A DNA stretch of 64,000 nt from Eulemur rufifrons (Eukaryota > Chordata > Mammalia > Primates > Lemuridae): positions 221,930,843 through 221,994,842 of the forward strand of contig NC_090989.1 in NCBI RefSeq assembly GCF_041146395.1, read 5' to 3'. Below the pieces are notes generated by a model that made no database searches, had not been told where the DNA came from, and saw nothing but the letters and a program-made list of their open reading frames with translations. Below, piece after piece: positions 24,241-35,774 of the stretch. The translations under genes were made by a program, and so were the position numbers. Within the stretch, counting starts at the first letter, position 1. Every line of letters starts with the position of its first letter.

Positions 24241-25560
24241 TTACCTGCTGGCTCAGTGTACTACACCTCCATCTGTAGTGGCAAGTCAACCACAAGGGGG
24301 CACCCAAGACCCAATACCTGATCTGTGCCATGCCTGCCTGCCATCCCAAATGCAATTCCTTTTTTCCTTGGGGTTATACAAAACTACTTTGGGTAGCCCC
24401 TATCTCTTTCACATATGCCTCTGCCAACTAAGCAACCAAGGTAAAACTGAAGTGCCAAATTCCAAGTTGCTATCACCACACAATAGATGCCATATGTGTC
24501 TCATGCTCCCTTTTGGTTTAGAAATCAAAATCGCTGCCTGGACACAGGTGAATCAACAGTACCATCTTTCTTCAGTTAAAATGACTTTTTCTTTGGATTC
24601 GACATCAGAAAGTCTCATTTTTCAAGGCTAGGGATTTGCTGTTTTTACAGGAGAAAAAGAAAAGAGAGTGTTTGGTTTTATTTTTTACACTGCCGCAGTT
24701 GTTCCTGGCTTATGCCTTAATGGACTGTGTGTGGTACCAAGGTGTTAATTCAGCATGCTTGTGCAGAATGCTTTTGGATCAGTAGGAACATTGTAACTTC
24801 TGGTACTAGAACTGTGAGGTACCAGAAGTCTTAAGTTTGCTGGGACACATTAAAGTTTTTCAATTACCTTAATAGAAAGGACAAACATGTAAAGACCTGT
24901 GGGAAAATGATGTATGTGTGTGTGTCTTTTTGCATTTGTATATTTGTTAGTTATCCCAAGGTTTATAAATTGAATTAGAATGCGTTATGACTACTGAATT
25001 AGTTATAGACATAACCCACGTCGGGCTTACTGTTTGGCAGACCCAAGGGTTCTCAGACCATACCACCTATCCCAGCCTGGACTCTAGGTTCTGGCTTTGG
25101 GTCCCAAAAGCACTAATAATCAGAATTCACTCAATCTCCCATCCATCAACCACCACTCAAACAAGTTCTACACCAATCTTTCACCTATTAGAATGTCAGG
25201 CAATTAAGTAATACTGAGGAAATCTAGTAGGCCAAGCCATCATTTTCTATTCTGTATTTAATTTGTTGAGACCCTTCTAATTTTAAAAAAAAAGATGTTT
25301 TGGTTATCTAGCTGGCATTACGTTTATTGGAACAAAACTTATAAGACTAAAATCAGTTCTTTCTGTGGGAATGTCAGGACTAATAGATTGGAAGATGGAG
25401 TGGTTGCAATATATCTTAATTCTGTGAAGATTTTTATTCTATGCATATTAATGAAAAAATTAGAAAATCCCATTTCATTTTTCAGAGTGTGTCAACCCTA
25501 CGGATTAAATAGCAGATGTACATTTTATTGTCAGCAGCCTGTTAAGTATGTGAAGGGTCT
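24241..25560. other. Unique sequence, possible regulatory content
   Basis: No repeat family seen. The longest open frame (24278-24631, 117 codons) is not recognisable and partly overlaps the L2 edge. A strong hairpin at 24796-24829 is listed separately. Confidence 0.4.
24796..24829. repeat. 11-bp perfect inverted repeat (hairpin)
   Basis: ACTTCTGGTAC at 24796-24806 pairs perfectly with GTACCAGAAGT at 24819-24829 across a 12-base loop. The flanks do not extend the stem. Confidence 0.85.
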
Positions 25561-25577
25561 TGCTTGGTTAATGAAGT

Positions 25578-25600
25578 AAAGGGGAAAATCACTCCCCTTT
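25578..25600. repeat. 8-bp inverted repeat AAAGGGGA/TCCCCTTT
   Basis: AAAGGGGA at 25578-25585 faces TCCCCTTT at 25593-25600 with a 7-base loop. It is 5 bp from the larger palindrome. Confidence 0.75.
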
Positions 25601-25605
25601 TATGT

Positions 25606-25701
25606 TGGCAGACAATTATGTTATTTAACCAGCAAACAGTGTTTAATCATCTCTAAAGATGATTAAACTATTAAATAGAAAAGTTTGACAATTAACTGCC
25701 A
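25606..25701. repeat. 96-bp imperfect palindrome with perfect 12-bp core
   Basis: The core GTTTAATCATCT (25641-25652) pairs perfectly with AGATGATTAAAC (25657-25668) across a 4-base loop, CTAA. The outer ends TGGCAGACAATT (25606-25617) and AATTAACTGCCA (25690-25701) are also inverted copies with two mismatches. Both centre within about 1 bp of position 25654. It could be a decayed MITE, a precursor-RNA-like hairpin or chance AT-rich folding. I know no family with these ends. Confidence 0.8.
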
Positions 25702-25709
25702 GAGAAAAG

Positions 25710-27689
25710 GCAAATAAAACAGAAAATCTAAATTTCTCTAGATTCCAACAAGGTTAAGAAAAATTTCTTTCTCTTGTTTATATACACTTTCAAATTTATT
25801 TTTCATTTAACACCGTACCTCAGGGGATTATTTTTGTACTAGGGAAGCCTGATCATGGACCTAAAAACCAATTTAGCACTTTATTTTATTTCCAAAACTT
25901 AACAGTATTTTGGAAATGGCTAGAGAAAAAGTAATAACTAAAATGAGGTGGAATTCAACACTTCAAACTCAGTGTTCAGCCAAACAGAATCTTAAGGCTC
26001 TGAATTGTAAACTCATTCCATTTGACTTGATTTTAGGGTCACATTGAGCCAAAACCAACTTATGTGTCTTGAATTCGCTGCTTTGAACTAAAAAGTAAAC
26101 TGTTTACTTGTTCCCAATGGGAATACATTATGCTAAGAGATCGCTTCCTGTTTGTCCTAAAGGGGTTTCCCTTCCCTGAAAGAAGTCATAATTTGGGTCA
26201 GATGTCTCTGCAGGGGCCATTCCTGACAGCTTTCTTGGGATAAGTGAGATCCGAAAAACACTAGGCTGTCGCAATATATGAAACTAAAGCCTTGGCATTG
26301 TCCCTTCCTTTGCAGAGGGCTCTGACTTTTCAAACAGCCTGAATGCTGAAGACACAGTAAATGAACACATTTCCCCCCAAGTGACTCCTGCTGAACCACA
26401 CTGTGGCTTGTTTCGGATGCTCCGAAAAGCCATAGGAATGATCCCTGTGTGGATATTTTAGATGGTCTGTAGGAGGACTGCCCAGAAAGAGTTGCACCTT
26501 TTTCTGGTGTGACATTGAAAGGTGGTGGAGAATAAAAATAATCCTGGATCAACATATGAGTCAAATGCTGTATTTATCCCTTCTGCAGTTAGGGAACAAA
26601 AACTTAAAATGCCACCTTGCCGAAAATAACCGGCAATTAAAGTATGCCGAATCCATGATACTATGCATGGTAGCCAAACGTTCTCAAGGAGCATCATTAC
26701 AGAGAAATAATTACACTGGAGTTGCCAGTCTTTTATTTCCCCTGATGTTACCTGCTGAACTCTTTACCCTTTCCTATGTGAAAAGTCGTGAAGGTTTCTT
26801 TGTTTCCCTCCTCTGGATTCATCCAGGGTAATACTGCACTACTTCTGCTTATTATTTTGGATCACTTTCAGATCAAGAAACAACTGTGCCCTGTCCTGGT
26901 AAATTCTAAGTAGAATGCTGAATTCTAGCATGAGCTTACGAGAAATCGTGGTCGTCCAAAGACTTCCCCCATTCACCATACTGGAAAAATCAATTCAGTT
27001 GAAAGCACACCTGCAAACTACTTCTGGTGGGATGGCAGCAAGATACTAGGTCAACGCCTTCATAATTCTTTCTTTCTAGTGAGGCCCTGTGGAGGATAGG
27101 CCAGATACTCTGACTCATCTTTGCTGGAAGCTTTCATCTCAGTGTGTTCCCTTCCCCGAAAAGCATCTGGAATTGAAGAGAAATAGAAAACTCACCTTGT
27201 GGTAAAATGGAAAGGGATCAAGGATCCTAAAGGAGGTAGTGATTGTCAGTTAGGCAAAAGAAGGGGATTTGGTAGAACCATGCCTGGTAAATTTGTCTAC
27301 TCTCCCCCCACAGTGCCTTATATGAAGGTAGCACGGATGCAACAAAAAATTGTGGAAAGTATGAAAATGATAAGTGCGCTGTTCAGACTTGCAGAGGCTA
27401 AGAGGAGAGAAAGCAAAACTTGAAAAAGGACATAGAGACCATTATTGGAAAATAAATGTAAATGCAGTTCTGGGACTTCCAAAACACAATAGTGAAATTG
27501 TGTATTTCACAGGGCTGTAATCTGAGTTCCAAGAGTAAATAATGTATCCTTTTCCTGGGAATAATGTAAACAGCAGGAGGGAGAGGGAGAACAAAAAGAA
27601 GAGGAAGAAGGGACTAGAAAATAAGCAAAAAGTGGTGATGGGAGGGAAGATGAGTAGGTGGAGCACAGAGGATTTTTTAGGGTAGCAAA
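25710..27689. other. Long unassigned, mostly unique stretch
   Basis: No repeat named. Several open frames occur, including 26157-26564 minus (135 codons) and 27199-27423 plus (74 codons). None shows a known domain or a splice-site-bounded exon that I can defend. Confidence 0.4.
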
Positions 27690-27995
27690 ACTGCTCTATG
27701 TGATGCTGCAATGTCATTCTAAGTTTGTCATTCTGAGCATTCTACAGGATGCTACAATGTCATTCATACATGTCATGCTAAGTTTGTCTAAACCCATGGA
27801 ATGTACAATACCAAGAGTGAACCCTAACACAAAGTGTGGACCCTGGGTAATAACGATGTACGATGTAGGTTCATCAGTTGTAACAAATGTGCTTCTCTGG
27901 TGGGGAATGTTCTATTGCATGTATGGGAAATCTCTGGACCTTCCTCTCAATTTTGCTGTGAACTTGAAATTTCTCTAAAACATAAAATGTTTACT
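27690..27995 (+). mobile_element. Old L1 (L1M-type) 3' UTR, sense
   Basis: CCATGGAATGTACAATACCAAGAGTGAACCC, GGTTCATCAGTTGTAACAAATG and a final TTGCTGTGAACTTGAAATTTCTCTAAAACATAAA follow the recognisable 3' UTR of older mammalian L1s. Confidence 0.75.
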
Positions 27996-29745
27996 TAAAA
28001 CATAGTGATAGTGATACAAAGAAAATTCAATAAAAGAGGTTACATTCGGTAAGGAAAAAACTAAGAAATACAATTAAAGTATTATATATGATGTATATAA
28101 ATAAAGAATAAAATTAAAACCAGAATTTTTTAGCAGCAACCATAACCCAAGAACAATAGGAACAGGCTCGACAGCATATGGACAAGGTATTTCTTGTTGC
28201 TGCGTGGGCTGTGTGCTGTGGGATGTGGGACTTTCTATTGTGAGGCTTTGAGTGATCTTGGGTGCTATGAAAGGGGGTATCAGAGGGATAATGAAACTTT
28301 GTATATTACTGTCCATTCAGAGGAGGTAGGCACACAAGCAGATCAGGAAGGGTGGAACAGCTCACTCAAGAAATGGAACAAATGATGAAATTCCTAGTAG
28401 GAATCCACAGTGAATTATACTTAACCTTGATACCCAGGAACCTTGCACACTGAGGAATAGGTCAAATTAACTACAGAGTGTGTCCTGTGAAAATCATCTG
28501 GAACTAGACATTAATTAGGTGACCTAAACATGCCAATCTCCCTTATTAGGGGAAAGAGAAAGGGTTTCGGTATTCCTCTACTTTGATTTACTAGATTAAA
28601 AAAAAAAAAAAAATAGAGATGAAAGTCCCAGGAAAGAATGTGGAAAAGTCAGATTTTGAAAAAGTAGAAGGAAATCAAAGAAAACCTTAAGGCTATTGAG
28701 TATTAAAATGTGACACAGGGGTTGGGGGAGAGGGATTTTTAAAAAGGAATACCTAGCTGAAGCTACAAATCAGCTTTAGATGTGTCATTGGAAAGCATGT
28801 TGTCTCTCTAGTCCATCTCAAGATGCAAACAACAAACCATACTCTATAGAACATTAAAGAGAATATACTGACACTGACAGCCAAACAAGTCCTAACACTA
28901 TCCACAGGAGAAACAGGAATACATCCCTATTAAGAAAATATTCATGTTTGATTAGAAGTTTGCTCTCGCTTATGAAAAGGAATGGCAAACTTTCCCCAAA
29001 CTCCTGAGATCCAAAAAAGTATTCCCCACATCTACCTGTTCATGGGAGCCGAATAACATCAGAAGACATTTTAATCCACATCCCTAGTTACTTTGAAATC
29101 CTGGATAGTAAATGTTAAAGCTTTAGGATCAATTTAACCAGATGTTTGCAACCCAACAAAAGAAAACCTGAAGCTACTGTTCAAAGTGAAAAGAGAAAAA
29201 ATTCAAATAAACTATCAAACTGGAGACTATTCAGTATAATAGAAATGACTCAGTGAGCTGACCTAAAAGTGAGAAATCAGTGTGATTTAACATTAAGATT
29301 TGGCCAATGCTTGACTATTGGCCTTGGATATAATCTAAGTGCCATGACTATGGATGTAAGTGTGAGGTGGAACCATATATTTGTGATCCAATTTACTAAT
29401 CCTTCATGAACCAAAAACAAAAACATGCTCCTGTGTGTCTCCTTCACTTGGTTGACTATTGGGATTTGTTAGCAGTGGACATGGAGGTATCAAGTCCTTG
29501 GGTGTCATTATAGAGCAAGAGAACAAATTTCGCCACAAATGCCTTCACCCTCTAGGAAGACTGAACAAGGTGAGCTCTTGTCTGAAGGTCAAAAGTTCTT
29601 AACTCTTTAAAATAATGTGCAGATTTTTGGTTCTGTATATATATGTTCATTTTTTCTAAGGAGACATTATCATCAGTCATTCACATTCACATTGGCATGA
29701 AAAGGTTAAGGAAGACCTTTCACTGATTTAACAATGTAGTAACTG
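27996..29745. other. Unassigned stretch
   Basis: An A run at about 28599-28613 is the only simple feature. No gene or named repeat. Confidence 0.4.
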
Positions 29746-29749
29746 CAAT

Positions 29750-29960
29750 ATATGAACAATAGGTTTTGTGATTACAAAAGTGAATAAGACAGTAATTCCC
29801 TTAAGCAGTTCTCAGTCCACAGGGGAAAATAAACCTAAACCAATTCAAAAATGCATTCTGTATTACAGTATAAAGAGACACATAGACCTATGACTCCAGG
29901 GAATTATAGAGAGGAAAGTGACAAGATTAAAGTTTCTTCCTGAAATTGTCAGAAATGGCA
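29750..29960 (-). mobile_element. Possible L2 3' remnant, antisense
   Basis: AAAAGTGAATAAGACAGTAATTCCC and AGTCCACAGGGGAAAATAAACC resemble the antisense L2 segment (gtgaacaaaacagac... gtgggggagacagacaataaac). Confidence 0.4.
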
Positions 29961-30727
29961 ATTAGGGACCAGAGTTAGGACATCAAGACAGGATAGTTAA
30001 GTAAATAAGTCAACGGTTAAGTAAATATGCATGTGTATGAATCCACATGCATAGGGGCAGGCAGTAACTGGGTTTTGCAGGGCTTTATTTTGAGCAATTA
30101 GTTTTTAAGAGCCTGGCATGCTGAGTTTATTTGTCATCTTGCCCACACATGTGGAAAGATGCAAAGAACCTCTGACATAGCTAATTAGAACAAATGGCTC
30201 TTGTTCTATCATGATGAATGGTGAAATGAGCAACATCTCCCTCTTCTTTACTAGATTTTGCCACAGCCTAATGGGAGAAAAATCTCAAAAAATCCTTCCA
30301 GATAGATACGTTCCCTAATTGTTACAAGGACACTAGATGTGCAGGGACGACAAATGCCAAAACATAAGGCAGTTAAAAAAATGGATTTGGTGTGTACGAT
30401 TTGGAGATTAAATTGTTGAGAATTTTTCTTTTTAAAAACTAATCACCTAACATACACACTTTTAGGAAAGATAAGAGTTAAAAGCAGTAAATAATCCATC
30501 TCTCATCCACATTTCATCTCCCCTGATCTAGAGAAAATTTATTGAACTGCCGATTTAAATGTATTCTTGAATAAAACCCTTTAGTAAACCCTGATGAGTA
30601 CAGTTCAAAGAGAGTTAATTAGATCCTCTAACCTTAGGAAATGCTGACTTCTTAAAAAATAGTGCTGTACCATAAAGACTTGTTGTCTAATTTTCAGCCT
30701 AGTGTACAGCAAGAAAATGCTAATGAG

Positions 30728-30730
<3 letters not shown>
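29961..30730. other. Unassigned sequence
   Basis: Nothing recognised. Confidence 0.35.

Positions 30731-30762
<32 letters not shown>
30731..30762 (+). repeat. (CA)n microsatellite
   Basis: About 16 uninterrupted CA units, followed by GGAGAGAGC. Likely polymorphic. Confidence 0.97.
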
Positions 30763-30763
<1 letters not shown>

Positions 30764-31435
30764 AGAGAGCAGGAATTGTGGAAACCTACATGATCTGATT
30801 TTTGCAAAAGTTGCCTATGGGTCTGGTGGTTTATTAGGAGTATCCCCAAGGATCCAGTGCATCACCTGTGCACATATGAAACAAAGATGGAGAGCTTGCT
30901 CTGTGGGAAACAAGGAAAGGAGTTTTAAAGACGACCATACCGAACTGGCTCCATGTTTCCAATTGATCAGCAGGGATAAATAAATTGTCTGCCATTTCTT
31001 TGTTTCTAACATCCAAAGTGGCTAGAGGTTTATTAAATAGAACACACAGCAAAAGCAGAGTCAGCAGGAATTTAGCTGATGCACGTGTTTAACGGCAGGT
31101 TGGGAAAACAGCAGTGCTTTTTGTCTTGCTAGGGAGCCCTGGGTGCTGAGTAAGCTGGTGAGGTTCCCCTGGAGAGGAAGGTGGGCTGGGAGGAGAAAGG
31201 GGGAAAATAACGAAGAGGGGAAATTCCTCTGGGCATATATTTAAAAGGAAACATGTAAACACAGGCACTTGCCTGCCAGAGAGCAGAAGGCAGAGCCAAC
31301 TTCAGGAAGCAATGTAGACCCACTTCCAATTTTTAAAAAACGAATTAAATTTAAAACTTATTTGTAAGGAGCTTCAGAGAAGAAGTATACAAGAGAATTA
31401 AGGAATAGAGCCAAAGTCAGGTAGTTTTCAAGCCC
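30763..31435. other. Unassigned sequence
   Basis: A stretch with higher GC than its surroundings (31120-31320). No exon or repeat recognised. Confidence 0.35.
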
Positions 31436-31439
31436 AGGA

Positions 31440-31730
31440 GTCATGGAGTGGTGGAAAGACCCCCGGCTTTAGAGATACACACACCTGGGTAAATTTCCTA
31501 GGCCTATCACATAGTAAATGGAATTACTAACACTGGCCAAGGTATTTTGTATAAACAACTAATGCATTTGGGGCATTTCTTACGTGTTAAGCATTAGGAT
31601 TTTATGCATTGTTTTATTTAATTCTCTCTACAGCTTCACTTTATCAATGCAGTTTGAGATTAAGTACCTTGTCCAGGTGACACAGCCAATAAGAATGAAG
31701 TCAGGATTTTAACTATCAGATCTGTATGAC
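31440..31730 (-). mobile_element. MIR remnant(s)
   Basis: TTTCTTACGTGTTAAGCATTAGG, GTTTTATTTAATTCTCTCTACAG, TACCTTGTCCAGGTGACACAGCC and GAATGAAGTCAGGATTTTAAC are an antisense MIR. The preceding GTGGTGGAAAGACCCCCGGC...CACCTGGGTAAATT may be the start of a second, sense MIR. Confidence 0.6.
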
Positions 31731-32021
31731 TGTTTATTTGCATTGCAATCATGTGAAGTAGAGATGCTATTACTAATCTCCCAGGGCATGTGGGTGAACA
31801 TAGTGGCAATTAATAACAGTTGGTTTTCTCTCTCCCTGACTGTACCCATTTGGTTGCTGCAACAATCAGAATACACCCATGTGATGCGCACGTCATTGGG
31901 TCCCTGATGGTTGGGTTCTTGGAATTTGTCCATTTTGCCCCAAGTAAAAAGTGAACTTAATCTGAAATGAATAACTATCCTATGCCGGTGCTGGTCAGCA
32001 TCTTCAGTCTCCTGGAGCCCT

Positions 32022-32040
32022 TTTTTTTTTTTTTTTTTTT
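32022..32040 (+). repeat. Poly-T tract
   Basis: About 19 T in a row after GGAGCCC, immediately before L2 sequence; simple repeat. Confidence 0.9.
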
Positions 32041-32044
32041 CCTG

Positions 32045-33355
32045 CCTGTGTTCATTCCACAGGGAATCTCATCCACTCCCTTGCTTCAAAGACCATCTCT
32101 ACCCTGGTAACTCTCAAGTCCACATTTCCCGTACTGACCTTTCTTCAGAACTCCAGACTTGACATCTACATTTGCATGTCTCATAGGTGTTTTATGCTTG
32201 GCACATCCAAAACAGAACCCTTGGTTTTTCACCCCAAGCCTGCTCCTCCTTCAATTATTACCTTAGTCCATGGCATGATCTTCCAATGCTGAGGCCCCGA
32301 ATCTACACGTTGTTCATAATTCCTCTCTCTTTTTACCACCACCCCAATCAGTCCATTAGTAAATTTTGTTGACTTTACCTCTATAATATATATAGATTCC
32401 ATCCACTTCTATTACCATAACCCTAACACAGAACTGTCATCACCTCACACCTGGACTCCTGTATTGATGCTGACTGGACTCTGGTTTCCACTCTACAATC
32501 CAATATTCATATAGTCATCAGCATGAGCTTTGTTAAATATAGATAAAATCATGTTAGCCCCTTGTTTAAAGCCCTCCAATGACTTCCCATTGCACTTGGA
32601 AAAAATGTGAACTCCTTACATTGGTTTACAGAGCCCTGCAATAGGGCACCAGCTCTCCTCTGCCTGCATGTCCTGTTACAACCCCTTACCTGCTGCACTC
32701 CAGGTATATTGGCCTTTCCATCCCTCAAGCCAGACACATAATTCTCTTGTGGGTTTGAATTTTTTTATGTTCCCTTTGCCTAGAATTCTCCTACCCTTAA
32801 TTCTTACCATAGCAGGATCTTTCTTGATATTCAAGTCTCAACTCAATCATCACTTCCTCAAAGGAACATTCCCAAAAACCTCAGTGCCTCTATATCAGTG
32901 TACTTAACTCTTTGCATTGGCATTTATAAGTATTTGAGGTTTTTCTTCTTTATTTGTTTGGTTGTTTTCTTATTTGTTAATTCACACATTTATTCACTTA
33001 CTCAGTTAGTTCTAACATATAACCTCTAGAACCACATTGTTAATATGGTATCCACTACTAACACATGGCTGTTTAAATTAAATTAATTAAAATTAAATAA
33101 TATTAAAAATTCAATTTATCTGACATACTAGTCACATTTCAAGTGCTCAGTACTCGCATATGGCAAGCAGCTACTGTACCGGACAATGCAGATACAGATC
33201 ATTTCCATCATCACAGAAATTTCTATTGGACAGTGCCACTCTACACTGTAAGCTTCATGAGAGCAGGGACAGGGTTCATTCACTTTTGAGTCCCCAGACA
33301 GCTCCTGTCACATAGTAGACTCTCAGAAATATTTGCTGGATGAATGAATGAATGA
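32045..33355 (+). mobile_element. L2 LINE 3' portion, sense, over 1 kb
   Basis: A long colinear match to L2: AATCTCATCCACTCCC, CAGAACTCCAGACTTGACATC, CCAAAACAGAACCCTTGG, ACCTGGACTCCTGTATTG, AAAGCCCTCCAATGACTTCCC, TTGCCTAGAATTCTCCTACCC, TCAAGTCTCAACTCAATCATC. After an insertion it resumes with TGTAAGCTTCATGAGAGCAGGG, ending in the diagnostic TGAATGAATGAATGA. The reading frame is destroyed. Confidence 0.9.
33034..33235 (-). mobile_element. MER3/MER58-like hAT element inside L2
   Basis: CATTGTTAATATGGTATCCAC at the left and TTCTATTGGACAGTG at the right are the imperfect inverted ends of a small non-autonomous hAT-Charlie element. The middle (CTGTTTAAATTAAATTAATT, CACATTTCAAGTGCTCAG) fits. It separates the L2 body from its 3' tail, so it inserted after the L2. 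Confidence 0.8.
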
Positions 33356-33764
33356 TGAGCAAATGGCATGTATAAAGAGGAGGATAATTTTTCAGCAGGA
33401 GACACCACTTGGAGATATCACAAAAACATAAGCTGTTGACTTACAGTGGCTCTGCTGAGGATCACTCTGAAGATGTAAATTAATCTATCCAGCGGGACCA
33501 GAAGTCAGCACTGATATTTGGAATGTAGAAGACCTGCTTCACAAAGAAGCTGTCAGCAAAGCAAATTAGTTAGCCCCACTTCATACACAATTGGGAATCT
33601 TACACTGACTACAAAACCAGCTTTTGGGTCAACTCAAAATTTCCTTCTTTATGTAACACTTGTGGATGATAGTCGAGCCCATATGCACAAAAGGCCCACA
33701 GTGTGCTGGATACCATTATAGCACAGATGGTACAAGGGGCTCCCAAACTCACAACCCCTAAGAG
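33356..33764. other. Unassigned sequence between two L2 elements
   Basis: Nothing recognised. Confidence 0.35.
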
Positions 33765-34389
33765 AAAAAGACTTATAAATTAACAACTGTGATGCACTGT
33801 GCCCAGGCACAGTGTACAGGAGTGGAGCAAAGAAATGAGTGATTGCCCTAAGGCTGAAAAAGACAGAGAGTCAATATGTCAGACAGGGTGTCCCAGGGAG
33901 GTGACCTTGAGTGGGTCTAAAAGGATGAGTAGGACTTACGAGTAGTAAATCAAGGAAAGACATTTTTATCAGAGAGAACAATGTGCCTAGAACATCAGAA
34001 AGCTGAGATGGCTCAGTGCATCTGGCATGTGAAACAGATGGAATGCAGAGTACAAGGATGTACACACTGGCGATGAGGCAGTCTAGGGAGACAGGGAGAT
34101 CACAGAAGGCCTTCTCTGGGCCACAGAGGATTTGGATGCTAACTGGAGGGTGACTTGGAGCCACTGAGGAAGTTCAAGTTAAGGGAGTAACATAATGAGA
34201 ATTTTATTTTAGAAAGATCCTTCTAGAGCAGGGGTTCTTAATTCTTATGTGTGTGCCAAGGACCTCTTTAGGAGTCTGGGAAAGCCTATGGATCCCTTCT
34301 CAGGATTTTTAAAAAATAGACACATACAATTTTGAAGGAGACCAATTACATTGACACCCAGTTATCAGATTCAGAAAAAAAAAGTTTAT

Positions 34390-34413
34390 GATACAGCAAT
34401 ATATTGCTGTATC
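34390..34413. repeat. 24-bp perfect palindrome
   Basis: The 12 bases GATACAGCAATA are followed immediately by their exact reverse complement TATTGCTGTATC, with no spacer. It lies inside the hAT element, just upstream of a tandem repeat. Confidence 0.97.
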
Positions 34414-34416
34414 TTT

Positions 34417-34471
34417 ATTAATGCATTAATGTGCATTAATGCATTAATGTGCTTCTTTATTAATGCATTAA
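34417..34471 (+). repeat. Tandem repeat of an 18-bp palindromic unit
   Basis: ATTAATGCATTAATGTGC occurs twice without change (34417-34434, 34435-34452). After TTCTTT the partial copy ATTAATGCATTAA follows at 34459-34471. The ATTAATGCATTAAT part of each unit is itself palindromic. Confidence 0.95.
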
Positions 34472-34880
34472 ATAATGAGATCTAGCAGCAGATCTAGTAA
34501 CTACCATAATCTTGAATGGTGGTGAGTATAAATAATATTTGGGAATATTTGCTGCACATGTAATAAAATATGAAAACGTGATTTTGTTTGGTGACAAGGT
34601 CACAGTTACTGCTAATAATACTGAGGTTTGTTGTCTCCGTTCATGATAGAAGGAAACAATAAATTTCAATCAGAAAATAAAGACTTTGTTCATTCAAGTT
34701 TATGGACCACTGAATTCTACTTGTGGATCTAGATTAAGAGCCCCTCTGCTAGGCAATATGGAGAATGAAGTTGGAGGTGGGAAAGAATGGTGGTGGATGT
34801 TATGAGCCTAAAGATCAAGAAAGCAGTTAGAAAGATACCGCCGTGGTTCAGGTGAGAGAAGAGGAGGCTGTAAGGGAGCA

Positions 34881-35774
34881 CTCCCTGTAAACCCAACGTA
34901 GCGCATATTAACTCCCAGAATAGGTCATTCAAATTGGTATTAGAAAGAATTCATTGCAGTGTCCTATAAATAGGTACTCCCTTTACTTTAATTAAGACAT
35001 AATTTAATTTCTAGAACTTTAAGATATGCAAGCTTCAGAAACACAGTATGTCAGGAGAGATCCAGTTGTGCCGTTGTATTTTCAAAGCTCATTTGGAACG
35101 TGGCAAGAAGAAATCTGAGCAGTTCTAAAATCTGTTCTGCCAGGGAAAAAAATCCCTTTTGTGAATTTTATGCCTTTATTTTGTTTTTAACACAGACACA
35201 CAAACACACACACACACACACAGTTTAAAATCATGACATCAATGACAGAAACAAATAGCCCAGGACTGAGAGAAGTGAATTTTGCCTTCTTCCATTTCAA
35301 CACAAACATTTCAAGCACAGAGTGTTTTGGATCCAAGCACATATTATAAAGGAACAGGGATCCAGGGAATCACCTTTCAAGACCTACTTATCTCATAACT
35401 TGAACTGAAAGCTTCTATCTTGCTATAAACTCTTAAACTGTACTGTCTGTTTTATGGTCCCTTATTGAATTTTCGAGGCTCTAGGCAGAAGTTGTAAAGT
35501 AGGCTCTCTCATTCTTCATTTTTATTGCCAATAGCAGTGGTGAGGGAGAGGGAATGTTTGGAGAGGGAAATGTTTGGACTCAATTACTGGTTTTTAGGTG
35601 TTTTGTTGTTTCATGCCTCTGCATTTCCTTCTCCAAGCAGAGACAACATTCTTTGATGTGAGGGTCCTGCATCTGCTGAACACTGCATTTTGCATGCAGC
35701 AGATTTTTGGACTCAGAGAAATAATGCATCCCATCTTAGAATAGAATAAAACCCAACTTGAAAGCCAGAATTTC
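34881..35774. other. Unique stretch with short (CA)n
   Basis: A (CA)n run lies at about 35195-35222. Otherwise nothing recognised; no exon. Confidence 0.4.

Larger units (their letters stand above)
34229..34748 (+). mobile_element. hAT-type MER element inserted in L2
   Basis: The ends CAGGGGTTCTTAA (left) and TTAAGAGCCCCTCTG (right) are inverted copies. The interior (GTGTGCCAAGGACCTCTTTAGG, GGAGACCAATTACATTGACACC, GGTGACAAGGTCACAGTTACTGC) belongs to a common eutherian non-autonomous hAT element, whose exact family name I do not recall with certainty. CTAG is present on both flanks. It carries an internal rearrangement at 34390-34471. Confidence 0.8.
33765..34880 (-). mobile_element. L2 LINE, antisense, split by a hAT element
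   Basis: The first part runs to about 34225 (GAGGTGACCTTGAGTGGGTC, GGATGAGTAGGACTTACGAG, CACAGAAGGCCTTCTCTGGG, TTTAGAAAGATCCTTCTAG). The second resumes at about 34749 (AGGCAATATGGAGAATGAAG... CAGGTGAGAGAAGAGGAGG). Joined, they follow the antisense L2 3' region. It lies opposite the sense L2 at 32045-33355. Confidence 0.8.

Noticed and set aside
24278..24631. 117-codon open frame on the plus strand
   Set aside because: Unrecognised, and its start overlaps the edge of an L2 remnant; no evidence of an exon.
26157..26564. 135-codon open frame on the minus strand
   Set aside because: It has no known domain, no splice or promoter context, and an overlapping frame on the same strand is also open; I could not support it as coding.
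30731..30762. CRISPR-like or other structured array at simple repeats
   Set aside because: The runs at 30731, 39151, 41171 and 45221 are dinucleotide microsatellites without spacers.
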